Assembly (NCBI GenBank): GCA_947442095.1
Contig: CANEVG010000016.1
Location: 1-19,823 of the forward strand
Direction: 5' to 3'
Length of the DNA: 19,823 bases
From: Sphingomonadaceae bacterium
GTDB taxonomy: Bacteria; Pseudomonadota; Alphaproteobacteria; Sphingomonadales; Sphingomonadaceae
Below the pieces are notes generated by a model. The model was given only the letters and a program-made list of their open reading frames with translations, did not search any database and had not been told where the DNA came from. A program made the translations under genes and the position numbers. Positions 1 to 7,976 of this stretch are shown one piece after another. Numbering within the stretch: the first letter of the stretch is position 1; every line of letters begins with the position of its first letter.

Positions 1-1
1 G

Positions 2-904
2 ATGCTGGCGCGCGGCGGTTCCATCGCGCTGATGGAGAACTTCTCCACCGACACCTTCTGGCACTTCGTGAAGCGCACCGAATGCACGGTGATCTTCCTG
101 CTGGGGGTAATGGCGACGTTCCTGATCAAGCGTCCACCGGGGCCGGAGGACAGGGATCACGGCGTACGCAAGGCGTTCATGGTGCCACTAACTGAGGCGG
201 CGGGGCCGTTTCACGAGCGGTTCGGGATCGACGTCTACACCATCTTCAATATGACCGAGATTTCCTCGCCCATCGTCTCGGAGCCCAATCCGGTGAAGCT
301 GGGCACTTGCGGCAAGGTGCGCAGCGGAGCCGATGTGCGGCTGGTCGATGCCAATGATTGCGAGGTGCCGGTGGGCACGGTGGGCGAGATGATCGTTCGC
401 ACGGACCGGCCTTGGGCGATGAACCATGGCTATCACAAGAACCCGGAAGCTACCGCACGCGCCTGGCGCAATGGCTGGTTCCACACCGGTGATGCGTTCC
501 GCTGCGATGCGGACGGCTATTTCTATTTCGTCGACAGGGTGAAGGACGCGATCCGGCGGCGGGGCGAGAACATCTCCTCGTTCGAGGTGGAAAGCGACGT
601 GACCGCGCATCCGGATGTGCGCGAGGCGGCGGTAATCGGCGTGCCCAGCGAATATTCGGAAGACGAGGTCATGGCGGTGATCGCCCCAGTTCCGGGCGCG
701 ACGATCGACCCGGTCTCGCTCTCGGAATTCCTAGCGGCGCGGATGCCCTATTTCATGGTGCCGCGCTACATCCGCATTCTGCCCGAACTGCCCAAGACGC
801 CGACCGCTAAAGTGATGAAGGCCGAACTGCGCGGTGAAGGGATTACGCCCGATACGTGGGACCGCGAGAAGGCCGGGATCAAGCTGAAGAAGGAGCGGCT
901 ATAG
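2..904 (+). CDS. Acyl-CoA synthetase / AMP-dependent ligase, C-terminal part (5' end outside window)
   Basis: This is the last ~300 residues of an ANL-superfamily acid:CoA ligase, which activates a carboxylic acid through an acyl-adenylate and transfers it to CoA. The ATP-binding segment IFNMTE is at residues 81-86 of the visible part, and NGWFHTGD, with the ribose-binding Asp, is at 157-164. The hinge DRVKDAIRRRGENIS is at 178-192, and PKTPTAK, with the probable catalytic Lys270, is near the C-terminus. The family usually has 500-550 residues, so roughly 200-250 N-terminal residues lie upstream of the window. The Met at position 2 is therefore internal and not the start. The overall look is closest to the CaiC/crotonobetaine-CoA ligase-like group, but the substrate is not determined. 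The gene converges on the P450 gene with only 3 bp between them. Its position beside P450, BVMO and esterase genes suggests it activates an acid made in the same pathway (inference). Confidence 0.9.
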   Translation: MLARGGSIALMENFSTDTFWHFVKRTECTVIFLLGVMATFLIKRPPGPEDRDHGVRKAFMVPLTEAAGPFHERFGIDVYTIFNMTEISSPIVSEPNPVKLGTCGKVRSGADVRLVDANDCEVPVGTVGEMIVRTDRPWAMNHGYHKNPEATARAWRNGWFHTGDAFRCDADGYFYFVDRVKDAIRRRGENISSFEVESDVTAHPDVREAAVIGVPSEYSEDEVMAVIAPVPGATIDPVSLSEFLAARMPYFMVPRYIRILPELPKTPTAKVMKAELRGEGITPDTWDREKAGIKLKKERL

Positions 905-907
905 CGC

Positions 908-2140
908 TTACCAGCTGACGTCGAGCTTCGAGAGGCCGCGGAACATGAAACCTTCCTGCCGCCACTCGGCGCTGGCGGCGTCGATCTGCAGGGCGGGGAA
1001 GCGCGTGACCAGCGAGGTGAGCGCGATCTCGCCTTCCAGCCGCGCCAGTTCCGCGCCGACGCAGAAGTGGATGCCACCGCCGAACGAGAGGTGCTTGGGC
1101 CCTTTGCGCTCGATATCAAAGCGGTCGGGGTCTGCAAACACGGCTGGATCACGGTTGCCCGCTGCTACCAGCGTCAGCACGCGTTCCCCGGCGCGCACGG
1201 TTTTGCCGCCCACTTTGGTATCGGTGAAGGCGGTGCGGTTGGTGCCGACGAGAGAGCTTTCGTAGCGCAGGATTTCCTCGGTCGCTGATGCCGCAAGGCC
1301 CGGGTTGGCAACGAGCTTGGCCCATTGCTCCGGGAACTTGGCGAGCGAGAGAAGGCCGTTTCCGATCATGTGCGCGGTCGTCTCGAACCCGGCGCCGAAC
1401 AGCCCGATGGCGACAGTTGCCATTTCGTGATCGGTGAGCGGGCCGTGCTCGTCGCGCGCGTTGCACAGTGCGGTGGCCAGATCATCGCGCGGGGCGCGGC
1501 GGCGCTCGGCAAAAACAGCGCCGAAGAAATCCATCAGGAAATCCATCTGCCGATTGGCGAGCCCCAGTTCCGCATCGGAAAAGGCGCGCATTTCGAAGAC
1601 CACGAAGCTGTCGGCAATCGCCTGATTGAGCGCGGCGAGCACCTCGTCCGAGGCTTCTTCTGGTGAGAGGCCGAGCATGTCGCACATCACCAGCGTGGGG
1701 AAGCGGTAGGCGAACTGGTGGATCACCTCCATCCGGCCCGCATCCTCCACTGCACCCAGCAGCCGGTCGGCAATCGCCTGCACGCGCGGGCGCAGTTCGA
1801 TCACGCGCCGCGCGGTCAGCGCCTGGGTCACAAGGCCGCGCACGCGGGTATGGCGCGGTGGGTCCTGATAGAGGAAGATCTCCGAAAGCCAGCGATAGGC
1901 TGAATGCGAGAGAACATCGAAGTCCGGCCCGTAGAATAGGCGGATGTTGGAGAGGAAATTGCCCTGCCCAAAATTCGTGCGGTCCATCAGGACCGCACGA
2001 ACGTCTTCATAGCGGGTTGCCACCCAGAACCCGAGCGGCGAGAAGTGCATCGGCTCGGCATCGCGCAGGACCTTGAAGATCGGATACGGGTCCTGCTTCA
2101 GTTCAGGGTCCGTCAGATCGAAGAGTAGGCCTTGCGCCAT
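908..2140 (-). CDS. Cytochrome P450 monooxygenase
   Basis: A complete soluble bacterial class I cytochrome P450 of 410 residues, the usual length. It would use electrons from a ferredoxin and reductase, neither of which is encoded here, to insert oxygen into a substrate C-H bond. Visible landmarks are the helix C segment QDPPRHTRVR (92-101), the I-helix oxygen-activation motif GAGFETT (249-255) and the K-helix ExxR as EEILR (Glu289, Arg292). The heme-ligand loop FGGGIHFCVG has Cys360 as the thiolate ligand. There is no signal peptide or membrane anchor. The ATG at 2140 has an AGGAG ribosome-binding site about 8 nt upstream. The start lies 17 bp downstream of the TonB-dependent receptor stop, so the two are probably cotranscribed. 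The CYP family and substrate cannot be named from sequence alone. Confidence 0.95.
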   Translation of the reverse strand: MAQGLLFDLTDPELKQDPYPIFKVLRDAEPMHFSPLGFWVATRYEDVRAVLMDRTNFGQGNFLSNIRLFYGPDFDVLSHSAYRWLSEIFLYQDPPRHTRVRGLVTQALTARRVIELRPRVQAIADRLLGAVEDAGRMEVIHQFAYRFPTLVMCDMLGLSPEEASDEVLAALNQAIADSFVVFEMRAFSDAELGLANRQMDFLMDFFGAVFAERRRAPRDDLATALCNARDEHGPLTDHEMATVAIGLFGAGFETTAHMIGNGLLSLAKFPEQWAKLVANPGLAASATEEILRYESSLVGTNRTAFTDTKVGGKTVRAGERVLTLVAAGNRDPAVFADPDRFDIERKGPKHLSFGGGIHFCVGAELARLEGEIALTSLVTRFPALQIDAASAEWRQEGFMFRGLSKLDVSW

Positions 2141-2157
2141 GGTCTAAGCTCCTGCCT

Positions 2158-4434
2158 TCAGAAGTTGGCTCCGAAGGTCACGCCGAAGGTGCGCGGCGGG
2201 GCGAGCGAGCCGACCCGGACGCTGTTGAACAGCGGCGCGGTGATGATGTTGTTGGTGATCACCAGCTTGTTGGCGAGGTTGCGGCCCCAGACATCGACCG
2301 TGAACTTGTCGTCCGCAGAGGTGAAGCGCAGCCCCGCGTTGATGAGCGCATAAGGCGCCTGCGTGGCGTCGGCGTTGTTGAACTCGGTGAAGAACACGCG
2401 GTCTTGCCAGTTCACTTCGGCGCGCGCGTTGAGCTTGCCCGCCGAGCCGATCGGGATGTCGTAGTTGCCACCGGCGCGGAACGAGAATTCCGGCGCGTTC
2501 GACAGGCGGTTGCCCGCCACGCTGATCTGCTGGAAGCCCTGCCGGTAATCACCCGTGGTGAACCGGCGGTACTTGGCGTTGAGGTAGGTGCCGAACAGTT
2601 CGAGCGTCAGCCCCGGAAGCGGCTTGGCGCGCAGTTCCGCCTCCACACCATAGTTGCGCGCCGAAGCGGCATTGACCGTGGTGACGACGCTGGTGGCATC
2701 GACGAAGCCGACCTGGAGATCGGTGTAGTCCATGTAGAACCCGGCGATGTTGGCCTGCAGCTTGCGGTCGGCCGTCGCGGTCTTGATGCCGACTTCGTAG
2801 CTCCACACGTATTCCGGGTTGATCACATCGTTGCGCGAACCGACGTTGATCACGCCCGATTTGAACCCGCGTGTTACCGAGGCATAGACCAGCGTGGCAT
2901 CGGTCGCCTGATAGTTTAGCGTGACCGTGGGGGTAAAGGCGTTCCAGCTCTTCTGCTTGTCGGTGTTCACGCTGCCAAGGAAATCGAACGTGCCGACGCC
3001 CTTGCGCTTTTCATGGCTGAAGCGGCCGCCAGCGGTGAGCTTGAGCTTGTCGGTCACGGCATAAGAGCCCTGCGCATAGAAGCCTAGCGCATCGATGCTG
3101 ACCGTGCCGTCCTGCAGATATGCGAGCCCGTTGAAGGCGCCGTCGGGCGTGGCAGGCGGCACCTGTCCGGCCAGCTTGAGCAGCACCGCAAGGTTGGTCA
3201 GCGGCACGCGCACTTCGCCGAAGAGATCTTCCTTGAAGTACATCGCGCCCACCAGCAGGTCGAACTTCTCGCTCTTGTAAGTGCCGACCAGTTCCTGGCT
3301 GAAGGTTTCGCTCTTTTCGGTGTAGTTGTTCTGGCCGAACATGTTGGCGTTCGAGCCATCGAGATCGTTGCGGTTGAAGCGCTGGAAATTGCGGTAGGAC
3401 GTGATCGATTTCACGTCCCAATCGCCCGGGGTCCACGCGATCGTGCCGGTGAAGTTATAGCCATCGCGCTGGTTGAGCGCTTCCTGATCCGAATAGATGT
3501 TGCGCAGGTTCGGCTTGCGGCCCGCTGCCGCGGCAACGGTGAACAGCGACTGGCCGCCCAGGATCGAGCCGAGCTGGTTTTCCGGTGCCACTGTCGGGCC
3601 AAAGTAGTGGAACGCGTAGTTGCTGTCGTTCTCGTTGAAATACTCGCCCGAGATCAGCACTTCGAGGTCTTCGGCGGGCTTGGCCAGAATGCTGCCGCGG
3701 AAGGCATAGGCATCGCGGTTGTCGATGTCCTGCCCGGTGAACTCGTTCACGCCATAGCCGTCGCGCCGGTCGTACTTGCCGGCCAGGCGGATCATCAGCT
3801 TGTCGCTGCCCATCGCCCCGCCGACCGCGCCTTCCAGCGAAACTGCATTGTAGTTGCCGTAGCTGGCGCGGACATAGCCGTCTATCTCTTCGGTCGGGCG
3901 CTTGGTGATCAGGTTGATCGCGCCTGCCGTTGCGCTGCGGCCATAAAGCGTGCCCTGCGGCCCGCGCAGCACTTCGACGCGCTCCAGATCGTAGAAGCCG
4001 GAAAGCTGCGCGGCTGGCCGCGCGATCTGCGCGCCGTCCTGCAGGAACGCCACGCCGCCGTCTGCGCCAAGATCGATGCTGGTCAGGCCAATGCCGCGAA
4101 TGAAGATGCGGTTCACGCCGAACTGATCACCCACAGAAAGGTTGGGGATCGCGGTGGCGAGTGACTGGACGTCTTTAACCCCGCCAACGCCAAGAGCAGC
4201 CTCGGAAACAGCAGAGACCGAGGCCGCAACTTTGGAGAGCGATTCGGAACTGCGGGTGGCGGTCACCACGATATCGGCAAGGCCATCGGTCGGCGGCGCG
4301 GCTTCCTGCGCCATGGCAGGCGACGCGAAAAGCGCTGAACCGGCCAGAAGCAGGGCCAAATGCGCGCTGTTGCGGCGCGCCAAAGGCGATTTCAAGCGGA
4401 TTGCCCCGAACGCGGAAAACTGCGTGCGCACCAT
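2158..4434 (-). CDS. TonB-dependent outer-membrane receptor
   Basis: An outer-membrane beta-barrel that imports a ligand using TonB-ExbB-ExbD energy. I take the ATG at 4434 (758 residues) because it has a strong GGGGAGAG ribosome-binding site directly upstream; an in-frame ATG 39 bp further up has none. A signal peptide (about 1-42) carries a hydrophobic ALLLAGSALFASPAMA segment, with likely cleavage after AMA. The TonB-box-like stretch ADIVVTATR (about 53-61) follows, then a plug domain with FIRGIG, LERVEVLRGPQGTLYGR and AGAINLITKRPT. The C-terminal barrel ends in a terminal Phe (FGVTFGANF), as expected for BAM-inserted porins. This FecA/BtuB-like plug type is much expanded in sphingomonads, where many members import aromatic or hydrophobic substrates. 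Pairing with a P450 gene, not with iron genes, favours uptake of an organic substrate (inference), but a siderophore role is not excluded. Confidence 0.95.
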   Translation of the reverse strand: MVRTQFSAFGAIRLKSPLARRNSAHLALLLAGSALFASPAMAQEAAPPTDGLADIVVTATRSSESLSKVAASVSAVSEAALGVGGVKDVQSLATAIPNLSVGDQFGVNRIFIRGIGLTSIDLGADGGVAFLQDGAQIARPAAQLSGFYDLERVEVLRGPQGTLYGRSATAGAINLITKRPTEEIDGYVRASYGNYNAVSLEGAVGGAMGSDKLMIRLAGKYDRRDGYGVNEFTGQDIDNRDAYAFRGSILAKPAEDLEVLISGEYFNENDSNYAFHYFGPTVAPENQLGSILGGQSLFTVAAAAGRKPNLRNIYSDQEALNQRDGYNFTGTIAWTPGDWDVKSITSYRNFQRFNRNDLDGSNANMFGQNNYTEKSETFSQELVGTYKSEKFDLLVGAMYFKEDLFGEVRVPLTNLAVLLKLAGQVPPATPDGAFNGLAYLQDGTVSIDALGFYAQGSYAVTDKLKLTAGGRFSHEKRKGVGTFDFLGSVNTDKQKSWNAFTPTVTLNYQATDATLVYASVTRGFKSGVINVGSRNDVINPEYVWSYEVGIKTATADRKLQANIAGFYMDYTDLQVGFVDATSVVTTVNAASARNYGVEAELRAKPLPGLTLELFGTYLNAKYRRFTTGDYRQGFQQISVAGNRLSNAPEFSFRAGGNYDIPIGSAGKLNARAEVNWQDRVFFTEFNNADATQAPYALINAGLRFTSADDKFTVDVWGRNLANKLVITNNIITAPLFNSVRVGSLAPPRTFGVTFGANF

Positions 4435-4542
4435 GTTCTCTCCCCATTTTGCCGCAGCCTGAACTACGTGCATTTTTATCTACTGGCGCGTAGATACCTG
4501 CCAAGCTAAGTAGATTGCAAGAGTTAATCAGGGAGAGCGGCT
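4435..4542. promoter_or_regulatory. Divergent promoter region between receptor-P450 and BVMO-esterase units
   Basis: This 108-bp spacer is noticeably more AT-rich than the flanking genes and must drive both divergent units. For the minus strand I see a TTGGCA -35-like hexamer (plus-strand TGCCAA, 4499-4504). After an 18-bp spacer comes a GATAAA -10-like hexamer (plus-strand TTTATC, 4475-4480). That would put transcription start about 35 nt before the receptor ATG. No equally convincing plus-strand promoter is visible; TAGATT at 4511-4516 is a weak -10 candidate. A palindrome lies between the minus-strand promoter elements and overlaps the -10 element. Promoter assignment is by eye only. Confidence 0.5.
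4477..4496. promoter_or_regulatory. Perfect inverted repeat, probable operator
   Basis: TATCTAC and GTAGATA form perfect 7-bp arms around the 6-bp centre TGGCGC. A further near-copy of the right arm, GTAGATT, lies at 4510-4516. It is exactly 20 bp (two helical turns) from the right arm and in the same orientation. The palindrome overlaps the putative -10 of the receptor promoter, where a repressor could block both divergent units. The regulator is not identified. No regulator gene lies within the catabolic block in this window, and the TetR gene at 13489 more likely serves the efflux operon. Confidence 0.55.
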
Positions 4543-6513
4543 TTGGCCACGTTGAATCTGGAACCGGGCGCGCGGGAAGCGGCCGGTCTTGCCGCGCTGG
4601 CTGCCGATCCCGCAGCCCTTCGCGCGGCACTGGCCGAGGCGGATGCCGCGACGCTGATGCTCGTGCTGGTCCAGATCACCGGTGACCGCGCGCTGCTCGA
4701 ACGCGCCCGTCCGCACATCACCGGGCCGATGAACTACCACGAGACCATGCCTGAGGACTTGCGCGCCGAGATCCGGCAGCGGTTGGAGGTCGCGCTGCTC
4801 GATTACGCACGTAGCGGCCGTGCGCTGCCGCCACTACCCGAAGGTGATTTCCTGCAGGAAATGCTCTCCACTGCGGTGGGCGAGCATGTCAGCTCGGACT
4901 ACTGCGCCATGATGCGCGAGGATCTGGAGGCGACCAAGCCCGATCCGCGCGGGCTGATCTGGCGCAAGCGTCCTGCCGCCGCTGCGCTTGAAAGCTTTCT
5001 CGTGGTGATCATCGGCGCGGGCATGTCGGGCGTTTGCGCCGCGATCCGGCTCAGCCAAGCGGGCATTCCCTTCACGATCATCGAGAAGAACTCCGCGGTC
5101 GGCGGCAGTTGGTACGAGAATTTCTATCCTGGATGCGGAGTCGATACCCCCAACCACTTCTATTCCTACTCGTTCGATCTCAACCACGAATGGTCGCACT
5201 TCTTCGCCAAGCGCGATGAACTGTGGGCCTATTTCGAGCGCGCGACCGATACCTATGGCATCCGGAAGCACATCCGCTTCGAGACCGAAGTCGCCTCGGC
5301 CACGTATGATGATGTCACCGGCACCTGGGATGTCGCGACGCGCGATGCGAGCGGCACGGTCACGCACCTCAAGGCGCGGGCGGTGATCTCCGCTGTCGGC
5401 GTGCTCAACCGGCCCAAGCTGCCGGAGATCCCGGGACGCGAGAGCTTCGCCGGTACTGCGCTGCACACCGCCCAGTGGCAGGAGGGGCTTGATCTTTCCG
5501 GCAAGCGCGTGGTGATGGTCGGCACCGGGGCTTCCGGCCAGCAGGTCGGCCCGACGATCGCGCCCGATGTCGCGCACCTCACCGTGTTGCAACGCTCGCC
5601 GCACTGGGTCGTGCCCAATCCCAATTACTTCGCCGAAGTCTCCGAAGGCATGAAGTGGACGCTGGCGCATGTGCCGTTCTTTGCGCGCTGGTATCGGTTC
5701 CAGCTCTTCTGGGCCTTTGCCGACGGGCTCCACGCCTCGCTTCAAGTCGATCCCGAATGGGAGGATGGCGGTCGCTCGATCAACCAGGTCAACGCGCGCC
5801 ACCGCCTGTTCATGGAGCGCTATCTGCGAGGCAAGCTAGCGGGCCGGGATGATCTCATCGCCAAGTGCACGCCCGGCTATCCGCCCTATGGCAAACGCAT
5901 TCTTGTGGACAACAACTGGTACGAGATGCTTCTACGGCCCAATGTCGATCTGGTGACCGCCAAGATTGCGCGGATCGCGCCCGAAGGTGTGGTGATGGAA
6001 GATGGCGCGCTGATCGAGGCGGACGTCATCATCTATGCAACGGGCTTTCAGGCCAGTAAGATGCTAAGTCCGATGACGATCACCGGCTCGGGCGGGCGCG
6101 ATCTCCACGAGGTCTGGGGGCCGGACGATGCCACCGCCTATATCGGCACGATGGTGCCGGGCTTTCCCAATTTCTTTACGTTGATGGGGCCGAACACGGG
6201 CCTGGCGCATGGCGGGAACGTGATTTTCATCACCGAATGCCAGATGCGCCTGATCCTGACCGCGCTGCGCGAAGTGCTGGAAACCGGGGCCAAGGCGATC
6301 GACGTGCAGTCTGCCGCACATGATGCCTATGTCGCCGAGGTCGATCACCTCCACGCTAACATGGTCTGGACCCACAAAGGCTTGACCAACTGGTATCGCA
6401 ACGACGCGGGGCGCATTTTTGCGCTTCTGCCCTACCGGCTGGTCGACTACTGGAAGATGACAAAGACCTTCAAGCCCGAGGACTTCACTATGGCGGATTT
6501 CGCCCTGACATGA
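4543..6513 (+). CDS. Flavin-containing Baeyer-Villiger monooxygenase, 4-hydroxyacetophenone monooxygenase type
   Basis: A type I BVMO of 656 residues that uses FAD and NADPH to insert oxygen next to a ketone, giving an ester or lactone. The first Rossmann motif GAGMSG is at 158-163 and the second, GTGASG, at 327-332. Between them is GGSWYENFYPGCGVD (187-201), whose Asp201 matches the conserved active-site Asp. The BVMO fingerprint region FAGTALHTAQWQ is at 302-313, and LQRSP carries Arg351, equivalent to the catalytic Arg of phenylacetone monooxygenase. ATGF is at 499-502. The N-terminal extension of about 150 residues before the first Rossmann fold is typical of HAPMO-like enzymes (about 640 aa). 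The fingerprint normally ends W[P/D]; here Gln follows Trp312. The start is TTG at 4543, 5 nt after GGGAGAG; the next ATG (4729) would remove part of the conserved extension. The stop overlaps the esterase start. Confidence 0.9.
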   Translation: MATLNLEPGAREAAGLAALAADPAALRAALAEADAATLMLVLVQITGDRALLERARPHITGPMNYHETMPEDLRAEIRQRLEVALLDYARSGRALPPLPEGDFLQEMLSTAVGEHVSSDYCAMMREDLEATKPDPRGLIWRKRPAAAALESFLVVIIGAGMSGVCAAIRLSQAGIPFTIIEKNSAVGGSWYENFYPGCGVDTPNHFYSYSFDLNHEWSHFFAKRDELWAYFERATDTYGIRKHIRFETEVASATYDDVTGTWDVATRDASGTVTHLKARAVISAVGVLNRPKLPEIPGRESFAGTALHTAQWQEGLDLSGKRVVMVGTGASGQQVGPTIAPDVAHLTVLQRSPHWVVPNPNYFAEVSEGMKWTLAHVPFFARWYRFQLFWAFADGLHASLQVDPEWEDGGRSINQVNARHRLFMERYLRGKLAGRDDLIAKCTPGYPPYGKRILVDNNWYEMLLRPNVDLVTAKIARIAPEGVVMEDGALIEADVIIYATGFQASKMLSPMTITGSGGRDLHEVWGPDDATAYIGTMVPGFPNFFTLMGPNTGLAHGGNVIFITECQMRLILTALREVLETGAKAIDVQSAAHDAYVAEVDHLHANMVWTHKGLTNWYRNDAGRIFALLPYRLVDYWKMTKTFKPEDFTMADFALT

Positions 6514-7727
6514 GCGCGATTTCGTTTGAGCTTGCCGATGGTCGGTCCATTTCCGGCCACTGCGATCCCCAGTTTACCGGCGTTCTAACCGAGTTTCGCC
6601 GGAACTTCGAAGAGCGCAAGGAAGTGGGCGCGAGCGTTGCCGTCACGCTTCATGGCCGCAACGTGGTTGATCTGTGGGGCGGGTTGGCCAAGCCGGAATC
6701 CGCCGAACAGTGGAAGCGGGACACCGTCTCGATCGTCTATTCCTGCACCAAAGCCGCCACTGCGCTGTGTCTGCACATTCTGGTTGACCAAGGGCGCGTG
6801 ACTTACGAAACCCGGGTCGGCAATATCTGGCCTGAATTTGCAGGTGGCGGCAAGGAAACGACCACGGTCGGCATGATGCTGGCGCACACCTCGCCGGTTC
6901 CGCATGTGGCAGAGCCGATCAAGCCGGGCGGGATTGCGGATTGGGACTATATGACCGCGCGCGTGGCCGCAGAGCCCGCGCACTGGGAGCCTGGCACGCG
7001 GCAGGGCTATCACGGCGTGACTTATGCGTGGACGGTGGGGCAGATCGTCCGGCTGGTTTCGGGCATGCCACTAGGCGAGTTTTTCCAGAAACATGTTGCA
7101 GGACCGCTCGGGCTCGATTTCCATATCGGTCTGCCTGAAAGCGAAGAGGGCCGCGTCGCGCCGATGATCGCGCCCGACCCGGTGGAGATCGACTTCGGAT
7201 CGGCCTTCTTCCGCGCCGCGACCACGCAGCCCGGCAGCCTGCCGAACCTTTTCCTTACCAACCTTGGCGGTGCGGACTTCAATTCGCGCGAGGTTCATGC
7301 GGCGGAGATCGGCAGCGCCAACGGCATCACCAATGCGCGCGGACTTGCGGGCATGTATGCGCCGCTGGCCGCTGGCGGCGGTGCGCTGGTTTCACCGGAG
7401 ACGCTGCACCGCATGGGTCGGGTCAGCGCCGCCACGCACAGCGATGCTGTGCTCTATCAACCCATGCGCTTTGCAATGGGCTTCATGATGAGCACGGATA
7501 ACCGCGCTGCGGGCGGAGACAGCCTGATTCTGGGCGAGAGCGCTTTCGGACATGTCGGAATGGGCGGCAGCATCGGTTTTGCCGATCCGGCACAAGGCTT
7601 GAGCTTCGGTTATACCATGAACCGGATGGGCGCGGGCATACTGCTCAACGCGCGCGGGCAATTGCTGATTGATGCAGCCTACCGCGCGGTGGGTCTTACC
7701 TCGGATGCCAGCGGGGCTTGGCGCTGA
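6510..7727 (+). CDS. Serine hydrolase, beta-lactamase fold (class VIII esterase)
   Basis: A 405-residue enzyme of the beta-lactamase/EstB (class VIII carboxylesterase) family, whose members usually hydrolyse small esters. The catalytic SxxK tetrad is SCTK (Ser78, Lys81). The second conserved segment GYHGVTYAW (166-174) carries the catalytic-tyrosine region. GHVGMGGS (347-354) stands where beta-lactamases have the KTG box. No signal peptide is visible, so the enzyme is probably cytoplasmic, unlike secreted beta-lactamases. The start ATG lies in an ATGA overlap with the BVMO stop, giving translational coupling. A BVMO makes esters and this enzyme could cleave them; the same pairing is known for the 4-hydroxyacetophenone pathway. 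Its role as the ester-cleaving step is therefore a strong contextual inference, not shown by sequence alone. Confidence 0.9.
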   Translation: MSAISFELADGRSISGHCDPQFTGVLTEFRRNFEERKEVGASVAVTLHGRNVVDLWGGLAKPESAEQWKRDTVSIVYSCTKAATALCLHILVDQGRVTYETRVGNIWPEFAGGGKETTTVGMMLAHTSPVPHVAEPIKPGGIADWDYMTARVAAEPAHWEPGTRQGYHGVTYAWTVGQIVRLVSGMPLGEFFQKHVAGPLGLDFHIGLPESEEGRVAPMIAPDPVEIDFGSAFFRAATTQPGSLPNLFLTNLGGADFNSREVHAAEIGSANGITNARGLAGMYAPLAAGGGALVSPETLHRMGRVSAATHSDAVLYQPMRFAMGFMMSTDNRAAGGDSLILGESAFGHVGMGGSIGFADPAQGLSFGYTMNRMGAGILLNARGQLLIDAAYRAVGLTSDASGAWR

Positions 7728-7953
7728 AACGGTCCCAAGGGGGCCGCCGCACAGGCGCGCTCCGGGCGAGCAAGTGAACACAGAAAAACGCCTGGCCTTT
7801 TGGGCTGCGCCCCTCCCTTGCGTGTCTTCTAGATTGAGCGAACCGTCCGATCAGCCGCGAGGGCTGCCGTTGCCTTCGCTCGAGCCGATCGCGGCATCGA
7901 CACCAGCGCTCAGTGCTAGACCATCAGGGATGAACCCGATGTTCGGGGTGTAA
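7728..7953. other. Intergenic region between esterase and IS630 element
   Basis: These 226 bp carry no convincing gene. Just after the esterase stop, GGTCCC (7731-7736) can pair with GGGGCC (7740-7745) around a 3-nt loop with one G-U pair. There is no T-run, so it is only a weak terminator candidate. On the minus strand a short open stretch of about 32 codons reads from the IS edge (7952) down to a stop near 7856 and contains NIGFIPDGLALSAGVDAAIG. It could be the tail of a gene displaced or cut by the IS, but I do not recognise it. Confidence 0.4.
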
Positions 7954-7976
7954 TACCAATCGTCTAATGCCCTGAC
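7954..7976 (+). repeat. IS630 terminal inverted repeat (transposase 3' side)
   Basis: A 23-bp terminal repeat that pairs with 9110-9132 with three mismatches, at repeat positions 6, 13 and 15. It starts with TACCAATCGTCT. The transposase stop codon (7964-7966) lies inside it, as often occurs in compact IS elements. Confidence 0.85.

Noticed and set aside
4435..4473. Upstream ATG adding 13 residues to the TonB receptor
   Set aside because: No ribosome-binding site, and the added residues would disturb the signal peptide. GGGGAGAG points to the ATG at 4434.
4834..5802. 322-residue ORF on the minus strand
   Set aside because: It lies fully antisense to the BVMO, whose motifs and third-position GC bias are clear. 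Its composition is that of a GC-rich shadow frame.
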